Shown: piece by piece, positions 6,584 to 12,777 of the stretch
Numbering within the stretch: the stretch's first letter is position 1
Layout of the letters: each line of letters starts with the position of its first letter
Virus record (IMG/VR): IMGVR_UViG_3300021963_000445
Coordinates: 1-31,271 of that record
Strand: one strand, 5' to 3'
From: a virus
Length of the DNA: 31,271 nucleotides
Notes under the pieces: generated by a model
What the model saw: the letters and a program-made list of their open reading frames with translations, nothing else
What the model was told of the DNA's origin: nothing
Database searches by the model: none
Translations under genes and position numbers: made by a program

Positions 6584-6950
6584 TTTGTTCGTGTTTTTGT
6601 TTCCAAATATTTAAAATATCATTTGCAATTTTATTGCTTCTATCTTGAACATTTTTTTCAAGTTTATTCCAAATTTCCATAGTAACTTTATTTGGTATAT
6701 TTGAATATAAACAACACGCACCTTGACCGATATAAGCAATTTTATTTAAAGATTCATTTGTTAAATTATGTTCACAAGAATATTGCCATTCATTAATAAC
6801 TCTTAACATATTTTCTGTTGTTTTAATTTCACAATTAAACATTTCAATACCTTTAAGGATTAATAATTCTTTGTTTTCTCCTGAACAGTTTTCATAGAAT
6901 CCAGCTTTATGGTCTTCCCAAAGCCAATAAGGGTGATAAATTCGTTTCAT
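6576..6950 (-). CDS. Small partner protein of the IbrA-like gene
   Basis: A 124-residue soluble protein that begins KRIYHPYWLWEDHKAGFY, an aromatic-rich motif, and has Cys in the middle part (YSCEHN, GACCLY) and a charged helical end. No known domain is evident to me. It overlaps the IbrA-like gene by 8 bases and has base composition like the two genes after it, so it is the first gene of a three-gene cassette. Small proteins with this YHPYW-type N-terminus may be regular companions of DUF3440 genes, but I cannot confirm that here. Confidence 0.7.
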   Translation of the reverse strand: MKRIYHPYWLWEDHKAGFYENCSGENKELLILKGIEMFNCEIKTTENMLRVINEWQYSCEHNLTNESLNKIAYIGQGACCLYSNIPNKVTMEIWNKLEKNVQDRSNKIANDILNIWKQKHEQNA

Positions 6951-6979
6951 AGTTTGTTTGGTTTAGTTTGCTAATATAT

Positions 6980-7270
6980 TTATTTCTTTCTTAATTTAAA
7001 GTATTTATCCAGCTTTTTATTTAACGAAGATAACGGTACATTAAACTTCTCTGCATAATGCTTAATCGGCTTACCTTCAACTAAATACTCCTTCAAAAAG
7101 TCATTAAAAATAGCATTCGTTTCTAAAGTTACTTTCTTCGTTTTTAAGTGCTTTGTTCTAATTCCTTTGGCTCTTAAAACTTCTCTTATTCGCCTTTGGG
7201 ATATATTATACTTTTGGCTTAAATCCTCAATCGTAACATTCCCAGTTCTATATTCTTCTAAAAAATCCAT
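6980..7270 (-). CDS. Double helix-turn-helix DNA-binding protein
   Basis: A 96-residue protein with two similar modules. Residues 9-36 (TGNVTIEDLSQKYNISQRRI) and 66-92 (EGKPIKHYAEKFNVPLSSLN) both have the spacing of resolvase/MerR-type helix-turn-helices, with a basic stretch (KHLKTKKVT) between them. It is likely a transcription regulator or DNA-binding accessory protein. It is the only clear small regulator-like gene in the window. A 21-base inverted repeat (TACTAA/TTAGTA, 7289-7309) lies 18 bases upstream of its start and could be its own operator. It lies 29 bases before the IbrA/B cassette. Confidence 0.7.
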   Translation of the reverse strand: MDFLEEYRTGNVTIEDLSQKYNISQRRIREVLRAKGIRTKHLKTKKVTLETNAIFNDFLKEYLVEGKPIKHYAEKFNVPLSSLNKKLDKYFKLRKK

Positions 7271-7288
7271 CTCTTTATAATTTTAAAA

Positions 7289-7309
7289 TACTAACGCTAC
7301 TCATTAGTA
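7289..7309. promoter_or_regulatory. Inverted repeat upstream of the helix-turn-helix gene
   Basis: TACTAA (7289-7294) and TTAGTA (7304-7309) form 6-base arms around 9 bases, a size that suits a dimeric regulator. It lies just upstream of the start at 7270. Autoregulation is inferred from position only. Confidence 0.4.
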
Positions 7310-7376
7310 CTTGGGTGTTAATCTCTGCTAAAATTGTTAAACTTTCCCCTAAATATTGCGCAGACACCTCTTATCT

Positions 7377-7409
7377 TTGGTGCAAAAAGAACGCTTGCAG
7401 CAGCACCAA
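7377..7409 (-). other. Hairpin in the gap after the SSB-like gene
   Basis: Minus-strand TTGGTGC (7403-7409) and GCACCAA (7377-7383) form a perfect 7-bp stem with a 19-base loop, inside the 148-base gap 7271-7418. No U-run follows in either direction, so it is not an ordinary terminator. It could be a protein-binding or RNA-processing site, or chance. I see no gene in the gap. Confidence 0.35.
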
Positions 7410-7418
7410 TTTCTTTAA

Positions 7419-7700
7419 TTAAAAGGGTAATGAATCTTCAGATGTAATTACATTTGTACCCACATTTGTAGCCACATCTAACTTACCTACCCCCCAAACT
7501 ACTTTACCATTGCCCATATAGGTCTTTGGTGCTTTAGCTGCTCTTTCTTCTGAAGACTGGCTTAATGTGATTGAAACATTGTTACCAAACTTATCGTTTT
7601 TGTCATCAACAATGATAGATAAATTTAAATACTTGTCTTTAATTAACTTTGTTCTGTCAATCTTTGTTACATCAATAGATGCGTTGATAATTGTTGCCAT
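7419..7700 (-). CDS. Single-stranded DNA-binding-like protein
   Basis: A 93-residue protein starting MATIINASIDVTKIDRTKLI, with a beta-rich middle (YLNLSIIVDDKNDKFGNNVS, KAPKTYMGNGKVVW) as in small OB-fold phage proteins. It ends in EDSLPF, the acidic tail with terminal Pro-Phe that SSB proteins use to recruit other replication enzymes. It follows the exonuclease gene by 11 bases, so annealing protein, exonuclease and SSB form one recombination set. The call rests on the tail and the context more than on a recognised core. Confidence 0.7.
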   Translation of the reverse strand: MATIINASIDVTKIDRTKLIKDKYLNLSIIVDDKNDKFGNNVSITLSQSSEERAAKAPKTYMGNGKVVWGVGKLDVATNVGTNVITSEDSLPF

Positions 7701-7711
7701 TTTATTTTTTT

Positions 7712-8341
7712 TTAAAGGGTTATAATTCTTGTTCCAATTCTTGCCTGTATATCGGCATCGTATTTTTGAAGCCAGGCTCTACAAAGTTCAACTCTTTCGA
7801 TAATATCTTGCTCAATAGATAAATCTCGTTTAAACTCGTAGGATACCCAGCGTTCAAATTCTTCTAAATGTGAGTAGCTAACTTTTGTTCCGTAATTAGC
7901 AGCAGCAGGTGTGTCTCCTAAATAATAGAATAGCGTAGCAAACTCTTTATTACAAAGCATCATATAGCCACGAAGCTGCCATTCGTAATCAGTATTTAAC
8001 TCTAAAGCTGAATCTAATAAGGTTTTTCTATTCCAGGCACATTTAGTGTCTATAATAGAGTTCTCAAGAATAACATCGGGAGTACCTACTAACCATTCGT
8101 TAGAATAAATATCTTCGTTTTTATAGGCTTCAATACCACCGTATAAAACTTTAGATGCAAACTTAATAGCTTCATCTTCTAATAAAATACCTTTGGTTAG
8201 ATACTTGGATTGTAATTCTTCCTTATCCCCAGCATACCATTCTTTAAGATAAGTTATACAGGTTTGCGATAATTCGCCTGGCTTCTTTGACTTGCTCATT
8301 AGTTTCCCTAACGATGAAGGTCTTGCTTTAAATAACTTCAT
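7712..8341 (-). CDS. YqaJ/lambda-exonuclease-like recombination nuclease
   Basis: A 209-residue PD-(D/E)XK nuclease with KGILLEDEAI (E at about 54), GTPDVI (D at about 89) and the catalytic IDTKCAW (DxK at about 98-100), then YEWQLRGYM, the helix with conserved Gln seen in the YqaJ and lambda exonuclease group. These enzymes digest one strand of a DNA duplex from its end and feed single strands to an annealing protein. The gene overlaps the end of the ERF gene by 14 bases, the classical pairing of exonuclease with annealing protein. Confidence 0.8.
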   Translation of the reverse strand: MKLFKARPSSLGKLMSKSKKPGELSQTCITYLKEWYAGDKEELQSKYLTKGILLEDEAIKFASKVLYGGIEAYKNEDIYSNEWLVGTPDVILENSIIDTKCAWNRKTLLDSALELNTDYEWQLRGYMMLCNKEFATLFYYLGDTPAAANYGTKVSYSHLEEFERWVSYEFKRDLSIEQDIIERVELCRAWLQKYDADIQARIGTRIITL

Positions 8342-8882
8342 TTCCTATTAAAAATCTTAAAGTTTCTGCATCCATAGAATAGCGTTCTTGAATAGCAGTT
8401 AAATTCTTTGCATCCTTTAGGTAACCTGCTCTGCATTTAGTAAATAATTCAGTACCTACTTTTAATACTGGCTTTAGTTTTTCTTCTACCATTTTGACTG
8501 CATCGTGCATATTGGTAGCATCTGCATCTTTGGTATCACATAATAGAAATAAACCTTGAAGTGCATACTTTCGTGCATATGAACTTGAACTTCCGAAAGA
8601 CTGGCTAATATCCATACCTTTACGATTAGGGTCTATACCAGCAGAAGCACAAACTTCAATAAAGCTATTATCTTTATCATAAAAATGAATGTAAGATTCG
8701 CAGAAGATAAGTCCAGCTATTTCTTTAATTCTATCCGATATTATCATAGTACATCCGTACTTAAGTAATAAAGGTTTAACTGCTTCCAATATATCTTCCG
8801 TAGAACGATACTTGTATTTCCCAAAGGAATTGAACTGATTTTTTGGAGCTTTTAGCTCAGATTGAATGTTTAATAATGACAT
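8328..8882 (-). CDS. erf: ERF-family single-strand annealing protein
   Basis: A 184-residue protein. Residues 1-120 match the ERF superfamily: an N-terminal helix, FGKYKYRSTEDILEAVKPLL, then a beta region and the diagnostic DISQSFGSSSSYARKYALQG at about 94-113, ending LFLLCDTKDADAT. ERF proteins form rings, bind single-stranded DNA and anneal complementary strands in phage recombination and circularisation. The exonuclease gene overlaps its 3' end. A TATATTTG box at 8903-8910, 20 bases upstream of the start, is a candidate promoter. Confidence 0.85.
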   Translation of the reverse strand: MSLLNIQSELKAPKNQFNSFGKYKYRSTEDILEAVKPLLLKYGCTMIISDRIKEIAGLIFCESYIHFYDKDNSFIEVCASAGIDPNRKGMDISQSFGSSSSYARKYALQGLFLLCDTKDADATNMHDAVKMVEEKLKPVLKVGTELFTKCRAGYLKDAKNLTAIQERYSMDAETLRFLIGNEVI

Positions 8883-8902
8883 AGTTTTTTAGTTTTGGTT
8901 AT

Positions 8903-8910
8903 CAAATATA
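8903..8910 (-). promoter_or_regulatory. Candidate -7 element upstream of erf
   Basis: TATATTTG, a perfect TAnnTTTG match in the 33-base gap before the ERF gene, with a TTTG 14 bases further upstream, somewhat closer than usual. It could give the recombination genes their own transcript. Confidence 0.4.
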
Positions 8911-8915
8911 GAAAT

Positions 8916-9152
8916 TTATTTTAACAAATTAAGGTAATTATTTTTAATTATTTGCTTCGCAATGTGATGCTCGTAATCGTTTGTAATCCTTTGTATTTCA
9001 GCTTCTTTAACTTTATTAATAAGATACATTGCTTGGACTGATTTGCAGTAATTACCATCTTCTAATGTTTGTCTATAAAGCCTTATTAACTTATCCAACT
9101 TACTTTCCTTCGGTGGATTATTAATGAATTTGTGAACGGTTATTATACTCAT
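8916..9152 (-). CDS. Hypothetical small helical protein
   Basis: A basic, helical protein. I choose the internal Met at 9152 (MSIITVHKF, 78 residues), because its ATG overlaps the stop of the upstream gene by one base (TAATG), a junction used repeatedly in this genome. An upstream ATG at 9167 would add five residues (MQTTI). Charged throughout (KLDKLIRLYRQTLEDG), with no Cys or membrane segment. Function unknown; it precedes the recombination genes. Confidence 0.6.
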   Translation of the reverse strand: MSIITVHKFINNPPKESKLDKLIRLYRQTLEDGNYCKSVQAMYLINKVKEAEIQRITNDYEHHIAKQIIKNNYLNLLK

Positions 9153-9508
9153 TATCGTGGTCTGCAAATATCATACAATGTATTAGCAAAAGTAGATTGA
9201 CAAGCCAGTACTGGTTGTTTTAAGATTGCTAAAATTAATTCTTCGTAGTTCTCGTTAATAAACTCTTCTACATCTTGTGTAAAGTAAATAGGATTTTCTG
9301 CCTGCTCCATACTTGTAGGGTCTAACTCTATTTTAACTTGACCTCTTGAAATATCGTAGTTTTCTAATACCCAAAACCTTAGGTCCGCTTGTTTAAATCT
9401 ATGGTGGTAAACAATAAAACCATCGGTGTATTCTGTGTAATAGGTGTTTTGGAAATCAACTTCTACAATGTTAATCTCTTCGATAATTGGGTTTTTTAAC
9501 TTCTTCAT
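9152..9508 (-). CDS. Hypothetical protein of the early operon
   Basis: A 118-residue acidic protein when started at the internal Met at 9508, which overlaps the upstream stop in an ATGA junction. The ATG at 9553 would add 15 residues overlapping the upstream gene and is less likely. It is rich in aromatic residues (NTYYTEYTDGFIVYHHRF) and predicted strands, followed by an acidic helix (VEEFINENYEELI). It recalls no family I can name. It is the middle member of a tightly overlapping run. Confidence 0.6.
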   Translation of the reverse strand: MKKLKNPIIEEINIVEVDFQNTYYTEYTDGFIVYHHRFKQADLRFWVLENYDISRGQVKIELDPTSMEQAENPIYFTQDVEEFINENYEELILAILKQPVLACQSTFANTLYDICRPR

Positions 9509-9690
9509 TTTTTTCGGGTTATGGTTAAACAATTTTTGGTTAATTCTTTGCAAGAGTAAGTCTTGCCGTTGTAAGTTTTGTAATACGATAGTAAGGCTCT
9601 AATTCGGTTGCCTTCTCGTTTGTCCACTTGCATAGCCTCCCCTATGCCCAGCGACTTAATTTGTAGTGCTTGTTCTTTCTGGTAAATCAT
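9505..9690 (-). CDS. Small basic protein, possible DNA-binding
   Basis: A 61-residue basic protein (IKSLGIGEAMQVDKREGNRI, then LLSYYKTYNGKTYSCKELTK). The basic middle and end with a GKTY/CKEL hairpin-like part suggest nucleic acid binding, but no known motif is certain. It overlaps the upstream gene by 35 bases and the next gene by 4 bases. Similar short proteins are frequent in phage early regions. Confidence 0.55.
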   Translation of the reverse strand: MIYQKEQALQIKSLGIGEAMQVDKREGNRIRALLSYYKTYNGKTYSCKELTKNCLTITRKK

Positions 9691-9847
9691 CTAATAATTG
9701 TAAGGCTCTTTTAAATACTTGAATTCTTGCGTACACTTGTCTTGACTTGTAAGGGTCTTTTTGTACACTTGGTAGCTGATTAGTTAGCTTGTTGATTGCA
9801 TCTTTTAAGCCTTGCTCAAATGATGGTTCTTGTGGATAGTTTATCAT
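9656..9847 (-). CDS. Hypothetical small protein, first gene of the early operon
   Basis: A 63-residue helical protein (FEQGLKDAINKLTNQL, then ARIQVFKRALQLLDDL). It is the first gene after the 110-base gap 9848-9957, which holds a palindrome and two promoter-like boxes, so it probably leads the early transcript that runs to the SSB-like gene. Function unknown. Confidence 0.6.
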   Translation of the reverse strand: MINYPQEPSFEQGLKDAINKLTNQLPSVQKDPYKSRQVYARIQVFKRALQLLDDLPERTSTTN

Positions 9848-9957
9848 TTCTTTTGATTTGGTTTAACAAATATCTTAATTAAGATTTAATTACCAAACAT
9901 TATTTTAATAAAAGCCACAAATAAATCGTAACTCGCTGATAATCAAAGAGAATAATT
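9848..9957 (-). promoter_or_regulatory. Candidate early promoter-operator region
   Basis: The gap holds the perfect 14-base palindrome ATCTTAATTAAGAT (9872-9885). Minus-strand promoter-like pairs surround it: TTTG, 19 bases, GATATTTG (one mismatch to TAnnTTTG), with the palindrome inside the spacer. Further upstream there is TTTG, 16 bases, AATGTTTG. A palindrome between -33 and -7 would be a simple repression site. No reading frame of note. Confidence 0.5.
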
Positions 9958-10392
9958 TTAAAGTTTTTTTAGGATAAGGTAAACTGCGATAGCAATACCC
10001 AATATTAAGAATAAAGTAGTGTTATTTTTTGGCTTCTCTTCTTGAATCGTGGTTTTATCCACCTTTATAGCCTTATCTTCTTTCTTATCGATTTTAAGGC
10101 TCTGTAAGCGCTTTCTTTCTTTAATGTGTCTCTTTATATGGATTGCCTTTAGTTTGTACTTGTAATCGCCTCTAATAGCTTCTAAAGGTGTAACCTGATG
10201 GTTTACTAATGTGTCAAAAACATAAGCTATTTCTTCTGTTGTTTCAATATCGCTTGAATCGGTAGCTAATTCGACTTTTTGAACCACAGTTATAACGGAA
10301 TCCACTTTAGTAGTTTCTACCAGCTTTTTAGATTTGCAAGAAGATAGTAGTAAAATTACTACCAATCCAAATATTATCCTTTTGGCGACCAT
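9958..10392 (-). CDS. Probable unimolecular spanin (lipoprotein with C-terminal membrane anchor)
   Basis: A 144-residue protein. Residues 1-19 are a lipoprotein signal peptide (basic start, hydrophobic core, lipobox LSSC with Cys at 19). A long charged, helical middle rich in Lys and Glu follows, and residues 126-142 (TLFLILGIAIAVYLILK) form a C-terminal membrane helix. An outer-membrane lipid anchor plus an inner-membrane helix in one chain is the defining plan of u-spanins such as T1 gp11, which fuse the two membranes in the last step of lysis. It is about 2 kb from the endolysin but in the same strand run. The start overlaps the zinc-ribbon gene by 19 bases. The alternative is an ordinary phage lipoprotein. 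Confidence 0.7.
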   Translation of the reverse strand: MVAKRIIFGLVVILLLSSCKSKKLVETTKVDSVITVVQKVELATDSSDIETTEEIAYVFDTLVNHQVTPLEAIRGDYKYKLKAIHIKRHIKERKRLQSLKIDKKEDKAIKVDKTTIQEEKPKNNTTLFLILGIAIAVYLILKKL

Positions 10393-10580
10393 AACTTAAT
10401 TAGTTTCTTTTGTCTTTCTAAACGGCAATCAGCCTTGCATTTTGAGCAATAGACTTTAGTACCCGAAGAGATATATTCAGCCTTGCAGCACTCGGAAATA
10501 GTCAAAGGGTTTACCTGCTCTATTTCGGTTATAACTTCTATATTTAAGTCTTCTTTTATTTCTTTTGATTTCTTTGCCAT
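10374..10580 (-). CDS. Zinc-ribbon protein
   Basis: A 68-residue protein with an acidic N-terminal half and a Cys cluster (ECCKAEY, then YCSKCKADC) that suits one structural zinc site. The end is basic (RLERQKKLIK). Nucleic acid or protein binding is likely; no enzyme motif. It overlaps the spanin-like gene by 19 bases. An overlapping frame at 10477-10659 looks like a shadow. Confidence 0.6.
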   Translation of the reverse strand: MAKKSKEIKEDLNIEVITEIEQVNPLTISECCKAEYISSGTKVYCSKCKADCRLERQKKLIKLWSPKG

Positions 10581-10636
10581 AATTTAAACTAACATCAAGT
10601 TCCTTTCGCAAATCTAACCAAAATAAAGTAATATTC

Positions 10637-10966
10637 CTACTTACCGCCTTCATACTCAATCTCTCTATTTAAACATTCGATAGCTTTCTTTAAGTCCTGG
10701 ACTAATAAATCCTTCTTGCCTGCTCGTAAAATATACTTAATAGCGTTACCTTTCATAAAGGATAAATTGTAAGCATTTGCTATATCAATCACATCAATAG
10801 GAACTCCTTTAATCTCAACTTTGTAGTATTTAGGCTTTGTTACTATATCAGCTATTTTACTACCAGTTAATTCGATAGGTTTAAATTGATACTTGACGCT
10901 GCAATTAGTGCAAACTTCAGAACATTCGCAATTTTCAAGATGGTTAATTTCTTCGATAGTTTTCAT
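10637..10966 (-). CDS. DUF3310 protein (T7 gp1.7-like)
   Basis: A 109-residue protein. The C-terminal part from about residue 45 reads PKYYKVEIKGVPIDVIDIAN, then KGNAIKYILRAGKKD and LKKAIECLNREIEY, which is the DUF3310 domain of the T7 gp1.7 family, a phage nucleotide kinase. The N-terminus has a CEC...CTNC cluster (residues 13-22) that could bind zinc, an addition not seen in the minimal domain. The gene likely serves nucleotide supply. Kinase activity is inferred from the family only. Confidence 0.75.
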   Translation of the reverse strand: MKTIEEINHLENCECSEVCTNCSVKYQFKPIELTGSKIADIVTKPKYYKVEIKGVPIDVIDIANAYNLSFMKGNAIKYILRAGKKDLLVQDLKKAIECLNREIEYEGGK

Positions 10967-11066
10967 TTTGTTTCTCTTTTAGTTTTTCTTTATTTGTTTC
11001 GGTTATTAATTCTCTTCTAACTATTTCAATTTGGTTGTATAATTCTTTTAATTTCTCAACTAACAT
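10944..11066 (-). CDS. Very small coiled-coil protein
   Basis: A 40-residue frame, MLVEKLKELYNQIEIV then charged helix to YRRN. It starts 11 bases inside the end of the upstream gene and runs 23 bases into the DUF3310 gene. It fills the 89-base space between these genes, which otherwise would be a rare gap in this packed region, and its composition is that of a short coiled coil. Likely real but unproven. Confidence 0.5.
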   Translation of the reverse strand: MLVEKLKELYNQIEIVRRELITETNKEKLKEKQNENYRRN

Positions 11067-11271
11067 CTCCCTCTTTGTCTTCATCATAATCTAAAAAGTC
11101 TAATCGTGTTTCAATCATTTTAATTAACCTCGCTTGGGTCAAGGTTTTGTAACTTGGGAATAAAAGTAAACTTTTTTCCTCTAATTCAAAAAGAAAATAA
11201 ACAAAGAATTTAAGTTCCTCTAAAATCTCGCCGTCAGTTACATCAAATATTTCTTCTTCTTTATTCTCCAT
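11056..11271 (-). CDS. Hypothetical acidic small protein
   Basis: A 71-residue acidic protein if started at the internal Met at 11271 (MENKEEEIFDV), which overlaps the metallophosphoesterase gene by 11 bases. The ATG at 11292 would add 7 residues inside that gene. A hydrophobic-aromatic core (FFVYFLFELEEKSLLLF) is probably a buried helix and not a membrane segment because it holds charges. Function unknown. Confidence 0.6.
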   Translation of the reverse strand: MENKEEEIFDVTDGEILEELKFFVYFLFELEEKSLLLFPSYKTLTQARLIKMIETRLDFLDYDEDKEGDVS

Positions 11272-12106
11272 ATAAAACACCGTTATAAACACATTTATAA
11301 TCTATTATAGCGTGTGGTTGTGCAAAGAATAAAACCTTATCTCCATCAATTTTAAAAGTAACTTCTAAAAACCCTTGACACCAATCGGCAATCTTACCTG
11401 TTGGTAGATATTCTACTGCTTCCATTAACCTGGTACATCCAACCTCAAACCAAGCGTTAATATTATGCCTATTACGAATATAGCGCATTCCAAGCCTGTG
11501 TGAATGTCCTGTGCAACCTGACCCCCAATATTCGATTATATTCTTTTCACTTGCGTTCTTTGTTAAACTTAAACCGTGAGTAATATCAAAAATATCAAAG
11601 TAATTAAAGACATCCGTAGGGTCGTAAACCATATCGTTCTCTTTAAGGTGCAGCATCTCTTCAAACTTCGTACTTTCAAAGTGTTTATAAAGAATAGCTA
11701 ATCTTGCTAATTGACCTTTAGATAATAAAAAAGGCTTTGTAACTCGCTCATCGTGATTGCCGGTCCTAATAGTAATCTTTGCATCCGTTGAAAGTCTTAA
11801 AGGCTTAAGGATTTGTTCTTCGGTATATCTAAATTCCTCTACTTCGTTATATCCTTTTAAGATACCATCCATAAAAAGTTTATTTGTATGCTTGGAAACA
11901 AAAGGTAAGTCTACTATATCCCCGTTGATACAAACTTCATCAAATTTATTGTGTTGTAAAATGTTATTGATTACCCTTAAACATTTAAGGTCAGCTAACC
12001 AACCGTGAGGGTCAGAAAATACAAATAATTTATAGGTTTTTTTATCCGTTAGTTTTTTTAACTGGTATTGGTTGTATTCAGTTTCTGATAGTCTTGGTCT
12101 GTACAT
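11261..12106 (-). CDS. Calcineurin-like metallophosphoesterase
   Basis: A 281-residue protein with the complete set of metal-binding motifs of the family: SDPHG at about 31-35, GDIVD at 61-65, GNHDE at 116-120, a THG His near 176 and GHSHR near 198. These hold two metal ions and hydrolyse phosphoesters. Phage members include DNA phosphatases/nucleases and protein phosphatases; the substrate here is unknown. It lies between the holin gene and nucleotide-related genes. The 43-base gap upstream carries a promoter-like motif (12120-12127) shared with two other gaps. Confidence 0.85.
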   Translation of the reverse strand: MYRPRLSETEYNQYQLKKLTDKKTYKLFVFSDPHGWLADLKCLRVINNILQHNKFDEVCINGDIVDLPFVSKHTNKLFMDGILKGYNEVEEFRYTEEQILKPLRLSTDAKITIRTGNHDERVTKPFLLSKGQLARLAILYKHFESTKFEEMLHLKENDMVYDPTDVFNYFDIFDITHGLSLTKNASEKNIIEYWGSGCTGHSHRLGMRYIRNRHNINAWFEVGCTRLMEAVEYLPTGKIADWCQGFLEVTFKIDGDKVLFFAQPHAIIDYKCVYNGVLYGE

Positions 12107-12119
12107 AAAGTTTTTTTCT

Positions 12120-12144
12120 CGAAATTACTAATTATTTTAGCAAA
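12120..12144 (-). promoter_or_regulatory. Candidate promoter with the shared extended motif
   Basis: Minus strand reads TTTGCTAAAATAATTAG then TAATTTCG. The last box has one mismatch to TAnnTTTG. The upstream 17 bases match those at 26786-26810 and 24785-24808, so this looks like the same phage promoter class, placed 13 bases before the metallophosphoesterase gene. Confidence 0.45.
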
Positions 12145-12149
12145 TGCAA

Positions 12150-12341
12150 TTATCTTTTATTCAAAGGCTTACGATTAATGGTTGTCATATAACCACCCAA
12201 AGCAATTAAAGCCGAAAGGAATAGCTTAATACAAGTATTTAAAGACCAAATAAAATTATCCCAATCAATAGTTACCCAAGCATTTGCAATAGCTACAATC
12301 GCTCCAAATACCGTAGAAAGTGTATTATTTAATTTTCGCAT
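12150..12341 (-). CDS. Holin-like two-helix membrane protein
   Basis: A 63-residue protein with hydrophobic segments at about residues 8-26 and 33-51 and a basic C-terminus (INRKPLNKR), the plan of a class II holin. Its start overlaps the endolysin end by 17 bases. Size, topology and neighbour all favour a holin that permeabilises the inner membrane at lysis time. The upstream XhlA-like protein at 12765-13034 may share this job. Confidence 0.7.
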   Translation of the reverse strand: MRKLNNTLSTVFGAIVAIANAWVTIDWDNFIWSLNTCIKLFLSALIALGGYMTTINRKPLNKR

Positions 12342-12777
12342 ACAAATTGAACTCCCTTAATCTTCTTCTCATTAATCCTTTACTAACCACTCCACCAACT
12401 TTAATCCACATCAAGAAGCCTATTCTTATTTTTTCAATCGTTTGTCCACCATTAATAAACTTAACCAAAGATGACTTTGCAAATGCTCCACATCCTATAT
12501 TATAACATAAGCAAAATAAAGCATCAAATTCATTCTGTTTAAGCGGTCTAATGACATATCTCTTAATACAAGCACTGTAAGTGTCGGAAGTGTCTAAGAA
12601 TAGCTTATAAGCCTCTATTTCGGTTATCTTATCGCCTTTCTTTACTGGGTTCCCATTATCGTATTTAGTTGAGCCTATTCCAATAGTCCAAACTCCAGCA
12701 CTACACTGGTAAGCATCTAACTTTAAGCCTTCAAACTCAACTAATAGCTTTAAACCATCTTCGCTTATTTGTGCCAT
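12325..12777 (-). CDS. GH24 endolysin (T4 lysozyme-like muramidase)
   Basis: A 150-residue protein, the usual length of the family. E16 (FEG), C25 (YQC) and T31 (WTIGIG) have the same spacing as E11, D20 and T26 of T4 lysozyme, so the triad is Glu-Cys-Thr; Cys in place of Asp is known to be tolerated in T4 lysozyme. Later motifs LKQNEFDALFCLCYNIG and GLMRRRLREFNLY are typical of GH24. It has no signal peptide or membrane segment, so it depends on a holin. It overlaps the genes on both sides. Confidence 0.9.
   Translation of the reverse strand: MAQISEDGLKLLVEFEGLKLDAYQCSAGVWTIGIGSTKYDNGNPVKKGDKITEIEAYKLFLDTSDTYSACIKRYVIRPLKQNEFDALFCLCYNIGCGAFAKSSLVKFINGGQTIEKIRIGFLMWIKVGGVVSKGLMRRRLREFNLYAKIK

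Noticed and set aside
7377-7409. Hairpin as a terminator
   Set aside because: No U-run follows the stem on either strand; kept only as an unexplained hairpin.
7318-7420. Open frame after the SSB-like gene (IKEIGAAASVLFAPKIRG)
   Set aside because: It has no start codon of its own in the gap, and the sequence CCCTTTTAA is not a proper slippery heptamer, so a frameshift extension of the SSB-like protein is not supported.
9509-9553. Longer start for the gene ending at 9152
   Set aside because: The ATGA junction at 9505-9508 is the usual coupling type here; the longer form would overlap the upstream gene by 49 bases.
10477-10659. 60-codon minus frame MSMKAVSRNITLFWLDLRK
   Set aside because: It overlaps the zinc-ribbon gene for most of its length and has no domain; the zinc-ribbon frame has a clear Cys motif.
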